From: Candidatus Scalindua sp.
Lineage (GTDB): Bacteria; Planctomycetota; Brocadiia; Brocadiales; Scalinduaceae
Direction: 5' to 3'
Assembly (NCBI GenBank): GCA_030748215.1
Contig: JASMMK010000015.1
Span: forward strand, 62,001 to 126,000
Length of the DNA stretch: 64,000 bases
A program made the translations under genes and the position numbers. Shown here one piece after another: positions 1 to 7,997 of this stretch; within the stretch, counting starts at the first letter, position 1; every line of letters begins with the position of its first letter. The notes beneath the pieces are model-generated. The model searched no databases, was not told the DNA's origin, and saw nothing but the letters and a program-made list of their open reading frames with translations.

Positions 1-161
1 GAGATATTACTTAAAACCTTTTCAGAACCAATCACTACATAATTTGCCGCAGCTCTTATTTCAGGCGATGTCAATGCTTTAAGGATAACTTCCGGGCCTA
101 TGCCACCGGGATCTCCCATTGTTATTCCGATTAAGTTTTTTTCTTTAGCTTCAGGTTTCAT
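1..161 (-). CDS. pdxA: 4-hydroxythreonine-4-phosphate dehydrogenase, N-terminal part (runs off window)
   Basis: Only the first 53 codons are in the window, starting at the ATG at 161 and reading off the left edge. The translation contains GITMGDPGGIGPEVILKAL near residues 12-30, which matches the conserved N-terminus of PdxA, the NAD-dependent dehydrogenase of the DXP-dependent pyridoxal phosphate pathway. It lies 64 bp downstream of ribE on the same strand, so co-transcription of psd, ribE and pdxA is plausible. A PdxA2-type paralogue cannot be excluded from this fragment. Confidence 0.85.
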   Translation of the reverse strand, partial: MKPEAKEKNLIGITMGDPGGIGPEVILKALTSPEIRAAANYVVIGSEKVLSNI

Positions 162-225
162 AGTTTTTTAGGTGAGCTATACTCAACTACACAAATCACT
201 CAATTCAGGTAGTAAACTACCGGCT

Positions 226-870
226 TCACATGAATCCTTTTTCCTTTAACATCTCTTCTGTTATTCCTGATGTGGTATTGTCACTAGTTGTTAATATTCG
301 TTTCACCCACTTACCTAACATATCTGTCTCTATGTTGACCTTCTGGCCTGCTTTCTTGAACCCTAATGTAGTGGCTTCAAGTGTAAATGGAATAAGAGCA
401 ACCGAAAACAACTTCTCCTTGAGATCTACAATTGTTAAGCTAATCCCGTCTATGGCTACAGACCCTTTTTTGATCATCATGTTAGAGATATCGTTGCTTA
501 CAGAAAACCAAACGGTGCATTGACCGGGTTCGTTTTCTATTTTATTGATTGTGCCAATACAATCGACATGCCCAGTTACAAAATGTCCACCGAGTTTGTC
601 TCCTATTTTCAGTGATCTCTCTATATTTACATTATCAGATATGCATAAATCACCAATGGCAGTTTTGCTTAATGTTTCTCTTGAGACATCAAAATGTACT
701 GCAGTGCCCTTTATCTGTGTTACTGTCAGGCAGGCTCCGTTTATGGCGATGCTATCACCAGGAACAGCACCATCCTTTAATGGCCCTATGTCAACAGCAA
801 TAACTGCCGAATTCGCCTGTTGACTTACCTGTTTTACTTTACCTAAGTGCTCAATTATACCCGTAAACAT
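226..870 (-). CDS. ribE: Riboflavin synthase alpha chain
   Basis: The 214-residue protein has the two-fold repeated lumazine-binding barrel of riboflavin synthase, which dismutates two 6,7-dimethyl-8-ribityllumazines into riboflavin. It opens with the family signature MFTGIIEHLG. The first repeat has SIAINGACLTV (about residues 41-51) and GGHFVTGHVD (about 94-103). The second has GSVAIDGISLTIV. Length is normal for the family. There is no clear Shine-Dalgarno before the ATG, and the 87 bp upstream gap is AT-rich and too short for an FMN riboswitch. The gene sits between psd and pdxA on the same strand. Confidence 0.95.
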   Translation of the reverse strand: MFTGIIEHLGKVKQVSQQANSAVIAVDIGPLKDGAVPGDSIAINGACLTVTQIKGTAVHFDVSRETLSKTAIGDLCISDNVNIERSLKIGDKLGGHFVTGHVDCIGTINKIENEPGQCTVWFSVSNDISNMMIKKGSVAIDGISLTIVDLKEKLFSVALIPFTLEATTLGFKKAGQKVNIETDMLGKWVKRILTTSDNTTSGITEEMLKEKGFM

Positions 871-957
871 TTTTGATTTAAAAAAAATTATAATAGTGTC
901 TTGCTATCAGCAATCATACTCTTTTTAGTTTCTGTTTACAAAGCTGTTTACAATGCA

Positions 958-1614
958 TCATATTTTCAGTGTACCCAGTATAGTAGACCCTGCTGATACC
1001 ATTTGTCCTTCTTTTATAGCTATTTCAAAAGCTGCTTGTTCAGGAATGTAGACTTCCAGTCTGGAACCGAACTTAATCATACCGAATCTCTTGCCTCGTT
1101 CAACATCCTGTCCAACGGTACAGTCGCATACAATTCTTCTGGCTACCTTACCTGCAACCTGTTTTATCATTATTTTTGTTTTTCCATCTCCTGTCAAAAT
1201 TCCCATCAAATTATGTTCATTCATTTCAGAACAATCAGGAGAACGTGCATCCAGGAACTTCCCGGGTACGTGTTTTATAAACTCTACTTTTCCACCATAT
1301 GAAATTCTATTGACGTGAACACTGAATACAGACATAAATATTGCAATCTTTAACGCCTTGCATTTTAAATAGTTATCCTCTTGTACCTGTGAAATTGCAA
1401 TTATGTTACCGTCAGCGGGAGAGACTAAATTGTCTTCTCCATCAGGAATGTCTCTGTTGGGATCCCTGAAGAAATATAAAACAAAAGATAGGAATACAAA
1501 AAACGGTATACTTGCCAACGGATAAAAAAAGAGGCTCAAAACTATCATTACAAACAAGAACATTCCAAAAAACGAGAGCTCTTTGGTACCATATTCAGCA
1601 AAAGGGAATCTCAT
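958..1614 (-). CDS. psd: Phosphatidylserine decarboxylase-related protein (short PsdC type)
   Basis: This 218-residue protein belongs to the short archaeal/planctomycete-type phosphatidylserine or archaetidylserine decarboxylases, which make phosphatidylethanolamine. Two hydrophobic segments fill about residues 14-50. Conserved blocks follow: VSPADGNII (about 64-72), SVFSVHVNRIS (about 95-105) and KFGSRLEVYIPE near the C-terminus. In this family the backbone cleaves at the Gly-Ser of that last block to make the pyruvoyl group, so the enzyme should be self-processed at FG/SR. The start has AGGAG about ten bases upstream. It heads the psd-ribE-pdxA run. Confidence 0.9.
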   Translation of the reverse strand: MRFPFAEYGTKELSFFGMFLFVMIVLSLFFYPLASIPFFVFLSFVLYFFRDPNRDIPDGEDNLVSPADGNIIAISQVQEDNYLKCKALKIAIFMSVFSVHVNRISYGGKVEFIKHVPGKFLDARSPDCSEMNEHNLMGILTGDGKTKIMIKQVAGKVARRIVCDCTVGQDVERGKRFGMIKFGSRLEVYIPEQAAFEIAIKEGQMVSAGSTILGTLKI

Positions 1615-1817
1615 AAAAATAACACTCCTGACACTCTACATAATGTAAAATCATCATTTAAATGATGATAAAAGATAAAATGGAACAGATTGAAGATAGT
1701 GGTTTACCGGTTGAGTTTTGTGTTGTATGCACAATGAATCCTGCCAGCAAAGTACGTTATTTTCTAGCATATAAACATTTACATGTCAACCTAATGTCGC
1801 TCTTATCGAGTTATTTC

Positions 1818-1846
1818 TTTACAGTCCTTATTAATAGTTGTAATAT
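1818..1846 (+). promoter_or_regulatory. Candidate sigma70 promoter for the 1900 lipoprotein gene
   Basis: A TTTACA -35 box at 1818-1823 is followed by a 17 bp spacer and TAATAT at 1841-1846, 53 bp before the lipoprotein ATG. The match is reasonable but unproven in an AT-rich gap. Confidence 0.35.
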
Positions 1847-1899
1847 GTTTTTCTACATGAATCAATCTATTAACAAATACCATATGGAGAATCTAAAAA

Positions 1900-2616
1900 A
1901 TGAAAGTCACACAGAGATTATTATATAAGTCTTTTTTTGCGGTGTTCCTGTTGTTTGCCGTTTATGGATGCCAGACCACCAATAATGCCGTTACTTCAGA
2001 ACCACCGGTTGCTGATTTTGAATCTGACAAAGCAGAATCTGGAGAGCATATTGATTCCCAAGCCAGCACAGTAGAGAAGGACGCGTCGGCAACTTCTGCA
2101 ACGGCAACAGATGAGGCTGGTACAACAGCTGGAAATGAGGCAAAGATTATGGAAAAGTTTGGAAATAACTTTCTTGGTAGATTGCAAGGGCATGGAGGAT
2201 CAATGCTTACTGGTGCTTCCAGTGAGAAAGAAGCTGTAGCTAAGGATAAGCCAGAAGCCGATTTGGCTGTTAAGTCTGTTGTTGCAGAGAATAGGCCATA
2301 TATCGAGATTGAAAGGCAATTGTATGGCAAGTGGATCAATAAATTAGAGACTGAATCCTATGATTTTCATGATAATGGTACGGTGTTAATTGTTACTGAA
2401 GGTTCAAGAGGGACGACGATGAAGTTAAATGGCAATTATAAGATTGTTGAAGCAGATCGTATAAAGTTTGATTTCAGAAATGACTCTGTAGCAAGCCGAA
2501 GGCCTCCAAGCTATTTTAAGGTTTCAGTATCTGAAAGTGAGTTTTCGCTAACGGACGAACCGAGAGAAAAAGACGGACTTGTTGGGCCAACTACAAAATA
2601 TAATAGAGTGGAATAA
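1900..2616 (+). CDS. Predicted outer-membrane lipoprotein, unknown function
   Basis: The 238-residue product has a short basic N-terminus, a hydrophobic stretch and a lipobox ending FAVYGC, so it should be lipidated at Cys24. Residues about 25-130 are low-complexity and rich in Ala, Ser, Thr, Glu and Asp, as in a flexible linker. The last 100 residues look folded: IERQLYGKWINKLETESYDF is followed by alternating beta-like segments, resembling small lipocalin-like or DUF-type domains that begin with GKW. The ATG has GGAG about ten bases upstream. It stands alone between divergent and convergent neighbours. No function is assigned. Confidence 0.8.
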   Translation: MKVTQRLLYKSFFAVFLLFAVYGCQTTNNAVTSEPPVADFESDKAESGEHIDSQASTVEKDASATSATATDEAGTTAGNEAKIMEKFGNNFLGRLQGHGGSMLTGASSEKEAVAKDKPEADLAVKSVVAENRPYIEIERQLYGKWINKLETESYDFHDNGTVLIVTEGSRGTTMKLNGNYKIVEADRIKFDFRNDSVASRRPPSYFKVSVSESEFSLTDEPREKDGLVGPTTKYNRVE

Positions 2617-2742
2617 TCATCCCGACTCTAACCGATATGTGTAAATAGCATTCTGCCTGCACGTACAGGAGTGAGATATAATTATACGTTTTGAACTGTA
2701 TGTAGACTGTTTAATTTGACCAAGATTGATAAAGTGCTATTA

Positions 2743-2919
2743 CTACAAGCAACTTCCTGGCTTCTTTGAATGACATACTCTATTCCATATACGTTCAAAA
2801 CTAAGAGATAGACGTAGAACTATCTTTTTTAAAAGCGATGGTTGCTGTTTCACAATTGATGGATAAATATCATCATAACTTTCATCACATTCTACGTGCT
2901 CGGTAAGGTTGCTTTTCAT
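2743..2919 (-). CDS. Small basic protein, 58 aa, unknown
   Basis: I start this ORF at the ATG at 2919 because the sequence just upstream on the minus strand reads AAGGAGGAAACAGTG, an excellent Shine-Dalgarno with good spacing; the longer in-frame start would bury it. The product is acidic at its N-terminus (EHVECDESYDD), then basic and amphipathic (LLKKIVLRLSLSFERIWNRV), with two further cysteines near the end. No family is recognised. The ribosome-binding site is the main argument that it is real. Confidence 0.5.
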   Translation of the reverse strand: MKSNLTEHVECDESYDDIYPSIVKQQPSLLKKIVLRLSLSFERIWNRVCHSKKPGSCL

Positions 2920-3213
2920 CACTGTTTCCTCCTTAATCATACAAAAAGTGAATATAGCAGGTTTTTTATATTAGTGATGAATCGCAAAAGCTGTATCGTA
3001 CGTAGAGATTATGGCAAAGAAACTATTCGGCTTTCTGTAAGTTCTTGGTGACTATAGGATAGGTATCAATCATTCAATAACTTGTGCACTGAAAATGTAT
3101 ATTTAATAGATGGTCTTGTTTAAGAATTATCCAACTGGTGTTACCAGAAAAAGGAAATTATTTCCGCAATGTATTTTTAATAAGTAAGCATGTGTAATTT
3201 TGGAGTATTTACC

Positions 3214-4149
3214 TTAATGGTACGGTGTGAATGTTACTCTTATATGCTTGTCATTCATTGTATCAATAGCTCTCCGGATCCTGGTTAGCGGATCAATTAT
3301 TATATATCTGGACACCGGTTTTCTCTTTTGTTTGGGACTCATCTTGATCCTCTTTAATGGATCTCTTGTTTCCATGGGATTCATTTCCAGAATTTCCCCT
3401 TTGACGTTTACCTCAATATTTGCCGATGAACTTATCTCCTTTACCCATAAAATCTGTTTAAAGGAATTCCCTGTGTGCAGGTATTCCATTCCCTCATCAG
3501 TCAGATAATATTCCGTAATGCCATAATGTGAACACACTTTAAACGTGATATTTCCTTCAGCGTTTCTCTCAAAGAATTCCATTGAGTTTCCAATCATATT
3601 TAAGAGGTCTGATCTGGATGGATAAGAGCTTTTGACTAATATCTTTACTCTTTCTTTCTCAATTTCCTTATTATCCATGGGTGTACCACTTTTTTCTCGT
3701 TTTCTGATCTTATCTTCTAAAGAGAGGGAATGGGACGGATGAAAATGGTATAAGACCATGTTGTTGTTTTCGTTCATTAATTTGTCCAACAGCGGAATAT
3801 CAAGCTCTGCTTTAGTTATATAGCGTTTGTCAATCTTCTTTTCTGCCTCTTCATTGCGACCGATCTCAATCCATTTCTGTTGGTGTGATAAATATGCCCA
3901 GGACTCCTCAATTAGTGAGCTTGCAATAAGCTTCCTCATTTCTGATACTCCCTCTGCTTCACTTTCATGGATCACTGTTTTGAATTTGTTCCTGTTGTTA
4001 ACAATGAGGTTATCTATAACGTTGTATTCTCCTTGCTCTGTAGTTTGTTCAGTAGCGAGAGAAATATGATTATGGCTGAATGTAAAGATAGAGAGGTATG
4101 CAAATAGTATGATTAGTGGCTTGTTTCCTGGCAGTTTTCTAAGTTTCAA
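3214..4149 (-). CDS. Secreted or periplasmic protein with a JAMM-like HxHP...SxxD pattern, unknown
   Basis: The 311-residue protein starts at a TTG and has a signal-peptide-like N-terminus (PLIILFAYLSIFTFSHN, about residues 11-27). The middle contains LYHFHPSHS with His135 and His137, and about 40 residues later YPSRSDL with Ser178 and Asp181. This is reminiscent of the JAB/MPN zinc-protease motif HxHP(x)nSxxD, but with a long charged insertion. Conserved-looking Glu residues lie upstream near 62-70. The C-terminal third is basic. The gene is isolated. I see the motif, but membership of the JAMM family is only a suggestion. Confidence 0.65.
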   Translation of the reverse strand: MKLRKLPGNKPLIILFAYLSIFTFSHNHISLATEQTTEQGEYNVIDNLIVNNRNKFKTVIHESEAEGVSEMRKLIASSLIEESWAYLSHQQKWIEIGRNEEAEKKIDKRYITKAELDIPLLDKLMNENNNMVLYHFHPSHSLSLEDKIRKREKSGTPMDNKEIEKERVKILVKSSYPSRSDLLNMIGNSMEFFERNAEGNITFKVCSHYGITEYYLTDEGMEYLHTGNSFKQILWVKEISSSANIEVNVKGEILEMNPMETRDPLKRIKMSPKQKRKPVSRYIIIDPLTRIRRAIDTMNDKHIRVTFTPYH

Positions 4150-4381
4150 TTTACTGTCTTTTGTCTCTTTTGAGTTAATTATTTGTATAGGTAATTCAAT
4201 GGTTTTAGTATTGATTAGATGTCCTCATGTTATATCGTAAAGCAGAGAAATTGCAAAGTCATTTTGTGTTATCAGCTCTTTGTGTGTTTTTTAGATGTAC
4301 GTTAATCTGCTTTCGTAATATAATAAATCATTTAAGTTAACAGATTAATAGTGGCAGTAGAACAGTAAAAGGAGATTGAAT

Positions 4382-4801
4382 ATGTCTTTTCCTGAAAAGG
4401 CTAAAGAGAATTATCTGAAGGGCTTTGCCTGCGCCGAAAGTATTCTTCATGCGATTAAAGAGGAAGGTATTATTGGAGAATTCCCTGAAGAGGTTCTCAA
4501 ATGTACTACAGGTTTTGGAACAGGTATGGGAGGTTCTGGGAATGTATGTGGTGCGATAACCGGTTCCGTTATAGCAATAGGTTTAAAATATGGACGAGTA
4601 GATATTGCGGACGATAACACAGGGGTTTTTGAAAAGGTTAATGACTTTTTAACGAAGTTTAATGAAAGATACAAGAAACAGGATTGTAGCGGATTGACAT
4701 GTACATGGAGGGAAAAAGGAACATTTAAAACTCCTGAAAGAAGGAAGTTCTGTTCTGCGATTGTCGGATTTGCAGCTTCAGAACTGGAGAAAATATTATA
4801 A
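4382..4801 (+). CDS. C_GCAxxG_C_C family putative redox protein
   Basis: The 139-residue protein matches the small C_GCAxxG_C_C family, thought to be redox-active or metal-binding and often found in anaerobes. Seen here are GFACAESIL near the N-terminus, then KCTTGFGTGMGGSGNVCGAITG (about residues 40-61, split as KCTTGFGTGMGG and SGNVCGAITG), QDCSGLTC and a final KFCSAIVG. The usual leading cysteine of GCA is retained as ACA-type. I use the ATG at 4382 rather than the TTG at 4376 because AAAGGAGA lies seven bases upstream. It is convergent with the fumarase genes. Confidence 0.85.
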   Translation: MSFPEKAKENYLKGFACAESILHAIKEEGIIGEFPEEVLKCTTGFGTGMGGSGNVCGAITGSVIAIGLKYGRVDIADDNTGVFEKVNDFLTKFNERYKKQDCSGLTCTWREKGTFKTPERRKFCSAIVGFAASELEKIL

Positions 4802-4815
4802 AAATCCAGAAGGGG

Positions 4816-4856
4816 GGGAACCTTGATTTCACGAGCCATCAAAGGTTCTGGTTCCC
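4816..4856. terminator. Hairpin between convergent genes, possible bidirectional terminator
   Basis: GGGAACC (4816-4822) pairs with GGTTCCC (4850-4856), and inside it TTGAT (4823-4827) pairs with ATCAA (4838-4842). It sits between two convergent stop codons, which fits a terminator, but there is no strong U-tract on either strand. Confidence 0.35.
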
Positions 4857-4877
4857 GGGTTCCAGATACATCAAAAG

Positions 4878-5438
4878 CTATATCGGTATCTTGTATTTTT
4901 TCCTGCCTATATCGTATAAATCACCACCATTTGTGTCATTTACGACAATTGCAGGAAAATCTTTTACTTCCATCTTACGAATGGCTTCTGTCCCGAGATC
5001 GTCAAATGCAATAATTTCTACTCTCTTTATTGTCTTTGCAATCAGGGCCGCAGCGCCGCCAACTGCGGCAAAATAGATGGCCTTATACTTTTTCATCGCT
5101 TCAATTACCTCTTTTGATCTACTACCCTTCCCGATCGTTCCCTTTAAACCCATTTTTATAAGAGTAGGGGCATACGTGTCCATCCTGTAGCTTGTAGTGG
5201 GGCCGGCAGATCCTATTACCTGTCCGGGTTTTGCAGGAGTAGGGCCAACGTAATAAAGCAATTGTCCTTTTACGTCAAAAGGTAAATTATTACCTGCTTC
5301 AACCATCTCTATAAGCCGTTTGTGAGCAGCATCTCTAGCTGTGTATAATACTCCACTGATCCTGACCTTATCTCCGGCTTTCAGCTTCTCAATAGTAGCA
5401 TTCTCTAATGGTGTCTTCAGATCAATATATTCAGTCAT
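4878..5438 (-). CDS. Fumarate hydratase class I, beta subunit (FumA/TtdB C-terminal type)
   Basis: The gene encodes the C-terminal half of an oxygen-sensitive [4Fe-4S] fumarase or tartrate dehydratase, interconverting fumarate and malate with the alpha subunit just upstream. Motifs include YVGPTPAKPGQVIGSAGP (about residues 54-71), KGTIGKGS and VGGAAALIA, and the family-typical ending FPAIVVNDTNGGDLY. I take MTEYIDL as the start (ATG at 5438), giving 186 residues; a longer start at 5489 abuts the alpha-subunit stop. A split alpha/beta arrangement is usual in anaerobes. Confidence 0.9.
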   Translation of the reverse strand: MTEYIDLKTPLENATIEKLKAGDKVRISGVLYTARDAAHKRLIEMVEAGNNLPFDVKGQLLYYVGPTPAKPGQVIGSAGPTTSYRMDTYAPTLIKMGLKGTIGKGSRSKEVIEAMKKYKAIYFAAVGGAAALIAKTIKRVEIIAFDDLGTEAIRKMEVKDFPAIVVNDTNGGDLYDIGRKKYKIPI

Positions 5439-5489
5439 AATAGATATTTTTTTGTCTTCTCGTGAGCTTTTTTTAAAATTTCCATACAA

Positions 5490-6332
5490 TTAAATCACAA
5501 CAGTCTTAGTTCTGTGTGAGTGGCACTCAATATTCACGGCAACCGGTAAGCTGGCAATATGGCAGGGAAATGTTTCTACCTGCACGGCTAAAGCCGTTGT
5601 CCTTCCGCCAAGCCCTTGAGGCCCAATTCCCAGTTTATTAATTTTTTCCAAAAGCTCAATTTCCAAACTGGCAATAGTTTTATCTTTATTGTTACTGCCC
5701 ACAGGACGTAATATTGCTTTCTTTGCTAACAGAGTAGAATAATCAAATGTCCCTCCCAGGCCGACTCCAACTATTATCGGTGGACACGGATTTGCGCCTG
5801 CTGTTCTTACCGTTTCAACTACAAAATCTATCACACCCTTTCTGCCCTGTGCAGGTGTCAGCATAGCAGAACGGCTCATATTTTCACATCCGCCACCTTT
5901 TGCGTCAAATGTGATTTTTAATTTGTCGCCGGAAACTATATCTGTATGGATTACTGCCGGAGTGTTATCACCAGTGTTGATACGATCTATGGGGTTTTTC
6001 ACAATTGACTTGCGTAGTAAACCATTCTTGTAGCCGCGTCTTATTCCTTCATTAACAGCCTCCTGCAAATCACCTCCTGTAAACACTACTTCCTGACCAA
6101 GTTCAATGAATATAATAGCAAAGCCGGTATCCTGGCAAACTGGAACTTGTTCTTTTCTGCCAATTTCTGCATTTTCCAATAACTGCGTAATTACTTCTCT
6201 ACCCAGAGGAGATTCCTCTTTTTCCAAGGCACTCCTTAATGAAGTGATGAGATCATCTCCCAGGTTATAATTTGCATCCGTACAAAGTCTTTCGATTATC
6301 TCTGTTATCTGTTCTGTATTGATTTGACGCAT
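5490..6332 (-). CDS. Fumarate hydratase class I, alpha subunit
   Basis: The 280-residue N-terminal partner of the split class I fumarase carries the Fe-S cluster. Cluster cysteines are visible in VPVCQDTGFAI, KGGGCENMSRS and GANPCPPIIVGVG, each in its expected context. The start at MRQINTEQ (6332) agrees with the family N-terminus; an upstream in-frame start at 6368 adds an untypical leader. It is followed directly by the beta subunit on the same strand, so the two should be co-expressed. In this organism it would serve a partial or reverse TCA cycle. Confidence 0.92.
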   Translation of the reverse strand: MRQINTEQITEIIERLCTDANYNLGDDLITSLRSALEKEESPLGREVITQLLENAEIGRKEQVPVCQDTGFAIIFIELGQEVVFTGGDLQEAVNEGIRRGYKNGLLRKSIVKNPIDRINTGDNTPAVIHTDIVSGDKLKITFDAKGGGCENMSRSAMLTPAQGRKGVIDFVVETVRTAGANPCPPIIVGVGLGGTFDYSTLLAKKAILRPVGSNNKDKTIASLEIELLEKINKLGIGPQGLGGRTTALAVQVETFPCHIASLPVAVNIECHSHRTKTVVI

Positions 6333-6523
6333 AATATTTCTGTAAGGTGAACAAATTTCAAATAGCAAACAAATTCAAATAGAAAAATTGATTTTGGTGG
6401 TTTGGGTATTGTAATTTGGTATTTGTCTATTATTTGGGGTTTGAGCTTTGTTGTTTATTAACTTCTGCCTGGTTCTGTCTCATCCAGGTTAAGTGATTTT
6501 GAAATACCTCGTATTAATTAATA

Positions 6524-6970
6524 TTATAATGTGTTCTTCTTTTGCTCAAGCATTGACAGTTTTGCACGATCTATCAACTCTTCTATAGTGCACAATTCTT
6601 CTGTGTCGTAGTATGCCTTTCCTATACACAGTGATAGTTTGTAAAGGCGGTTTTCCTGCTTATTACGGTTTTCTAATTCATCCTGCAAGCGCGTTATTAT
6701 AATTTCATTGTTAGCATCGAATGACTCTATTGCTATAGCTGTAAACTCATCTCTGCCATGGCGCGCTATGATATCAGATTCTCTAAATGCTTCTTTGAGG
6801 ATATTAGCAGTTTCGATTTTAGCCATATCTTCATACTGATTGCCAAGTTTTTCATTGATCTCGTTAAGACCTTCAATGTGGATAAAAAAGAGTATCATTC
6901 CGCGTTTAGTTCGTATTGCAATGCTTAACTGTTGTTGGGCGAAAAGCATAAAACCTCTCTGGTTGTACAA
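6524..6970 (-). CDS. GGDEF-like domain, 3' part of a frameshifted receiver-GGDEF gene
   Basis: The 148 residues form most of a diguanylate-cyclase fold: LYNQRGFMLFAQQQL at the start, FIHIEGLNEINEKLG, then ARHGRDEFTAIA where GG(D/E)EF is expected. The signature reads GRDEF, so the first position after the leading Gly is Arg and catalytic activity is doubtful. There is no proper start codon context. Reading the same frame slightly upstream gives SLVDDLTSLYNQRGF, the normal junction after a receiver domain, which is encoded in another frame immediately before (6984-7403). I regard the two as pieces of one gene. Confidence 0.75.
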   Translation of the reverse strand: MYNQRGFMLFAQQQLSIAIRTKRGMILFFIHIEGLNEINEKLGNQYEDMAKIETANILKEAFRESDIIARHGRDEFTAIAIESFDANNEIIITRLQDELENRNKQENRLYKLSLCIGKAYYDTEELCTIEELIDRAKLSMLEQKKNTL

Positions 6971-6983
6971 GCTTGTCAGATCA

Positions 6984-7403
6984 TCAACAAGAGAGAGATT
7001 GCAGTTCTACACGGCCTTTGTGCCGCATGATAGCATATCGTAAAATACGTGAAAGCGCATGACTATTCATTTCCCCCTTGACAAGATACTCTTCGGCTCC
7101 TCTTTGCAAAGCCCTGATTGCCATAGATTCATCTTTCAAGCTTGTCATTACTACAACCGGAATATTAGGTGCTCTCTCGCAAACCGTGGTAATTGTATCT
7201 ACTCCCTGTTTGTCAGGCAGAGACAGATCCAGCATGACAATATCATAACGTTCAGTATCAAGTTCCAATAATGCTTCATCAAGCTGCTGTACATGTGTCA
7301 TTTCATAATGAACATTCTTGATCTCTTCGATATATTCGCCGATAAGAATCGCGTGGTCGATTTCGTCCTCGACATAGAGTATATTTATTATTTTGTTTTC
7401 CAT
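6984..7403 (-). CDS. Response regulator receiver domain, 5' part of a frameshifted receiver-GGDEF gene
   Basis: A complete CheY-like domain of about 125 residues: acidic pair near residues 12-13 (YVEDE), phospho-acceptor Asp59 in DIVMLDLSLPD, Thr in VVMTSL and the conserved Lys in EYLVKGEM. After RHKGRVELQSLS the frame stops at 6984. The expected continuation into a GGDEF domain is present in a different frame, starting within a (GA)4 tract at 6991-6998. As it stands, the gene would yield a stand-alone receiver of 139 residues. No histidine kinase is adjacent. Confidence 0.85.
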   Translation of the reverse strand: MENKIINILYVEDEIDHAILIGEYIEEIKNVHYEMTHVQQLDEALLELDTERYDIVMLDLSLPDKQGVDTITTVCERAPNIPVVVMTSLKDESMAIRALQRGAEEYLVKGEMNSHALSRILRYAIMRHKGRVELQSLSC

Positions 7404-7745
7404 TCTAAATTACCTTGTCGGTTGATATTTGCTAGCGATAGGATTGAAATTTGTATTTAAATCTTTCTTTTGTATCGTATTTCATCGAAAACTATTTTTT
7501 TGGGTATTTTGAGCTAAATAATCTTTTTTGTCAAATATCTTTTTTGAAGGCAATCTGGTATTGCTTATAACAGGGTCGCTTCGAAAAAATAGTTGCTATT
7601 TTAAAGTGTTCTGTTTTAATTGAATGTATGAGGAATCAGGAGTTGTGGGAGGCCTGATACAGTTTACTAGACAGAAAGAATACATAAAGTTTTCACTAAA
7701 TAATCATCTTGAAGATATATAACTTTTTTTTCAAAGGGAAAAACT
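7404..7745. other. 342 bp AT-rich intergenic region, divergent promoters expected
   Basis: This gap separates the minus-strand receiver gene from the plus-strand cooT-like gene, so it should hold both promoters. I see AT-rich runs and a possible TTTTCA (7690) with a weak -10 for the plus strand, but no convincing box, hairpin or ORF. Confidence 0.4.
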
Positions 7746-7937
7746 ATGTGTCAGATGAAAATAATGCAGGATAAGGATGGTCAACAGGAATTAGTAATGG
7801 AAGACGTTGCACAACTTGAAGTGGTTGAAGAGGGGATCAGGATCAGTACGTTATTTGAAGAGCCAAAGCTTATTCCAGGCGTAGCAATAAAAACTATTGA
7901 TTTCCTTTCAGGTAAAACAATGCTTCAGGCAAAATAA
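7746..7937 (+). CDS. CooT-like small nickel-binding protein
   Basis: The 63-residue protein begins MCQMKIM, placing a cysteine at position 2, as in CooT of Rhodospirillum rubrum, where Cys2 binds Ni(II) in a dimer. The rest follows the family layout: a charged linker, DVAQLEVVEEGIRISTLFEE, then PGVAIKTIDFLSGK with the conserved Pro-Gly. CooT proteins accompany CO-dehydrogenase maturation. AAGGGA lies eight bases before the ATG. The next gene encodes a small protein with a hexahistidine end, 60 bp downstream, which strengthens a nickel-homeostasis reading. Confidence 0.8.
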   Translation: MCQMKIMQDKDGQQELVMEDVAQLEVVEEGIRISTLFEEPKLIPGVAIKTIDFLSGKTMLQAK

Positions 7938-7997
7938 GATTAGTGATTATTAATTCGATAGGTGTACGAGGTTGCACATAAATTTAAAAAAGAACAC

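Noticed and set aside
871-957. Possible FMN riboswitch before ribE
   Set aside because: The gap is 87 bp, too short and too AT-rich, with none of the conserved RFN element pieces.
1662-1928. 88-residue plus-strand ORF before the lipoprotein gene
   Set aside because: It overlaps the lipoprotein start in another frame, has no ribosome-binding site, and its translation shows random composition. It also crosses a likely promoter.
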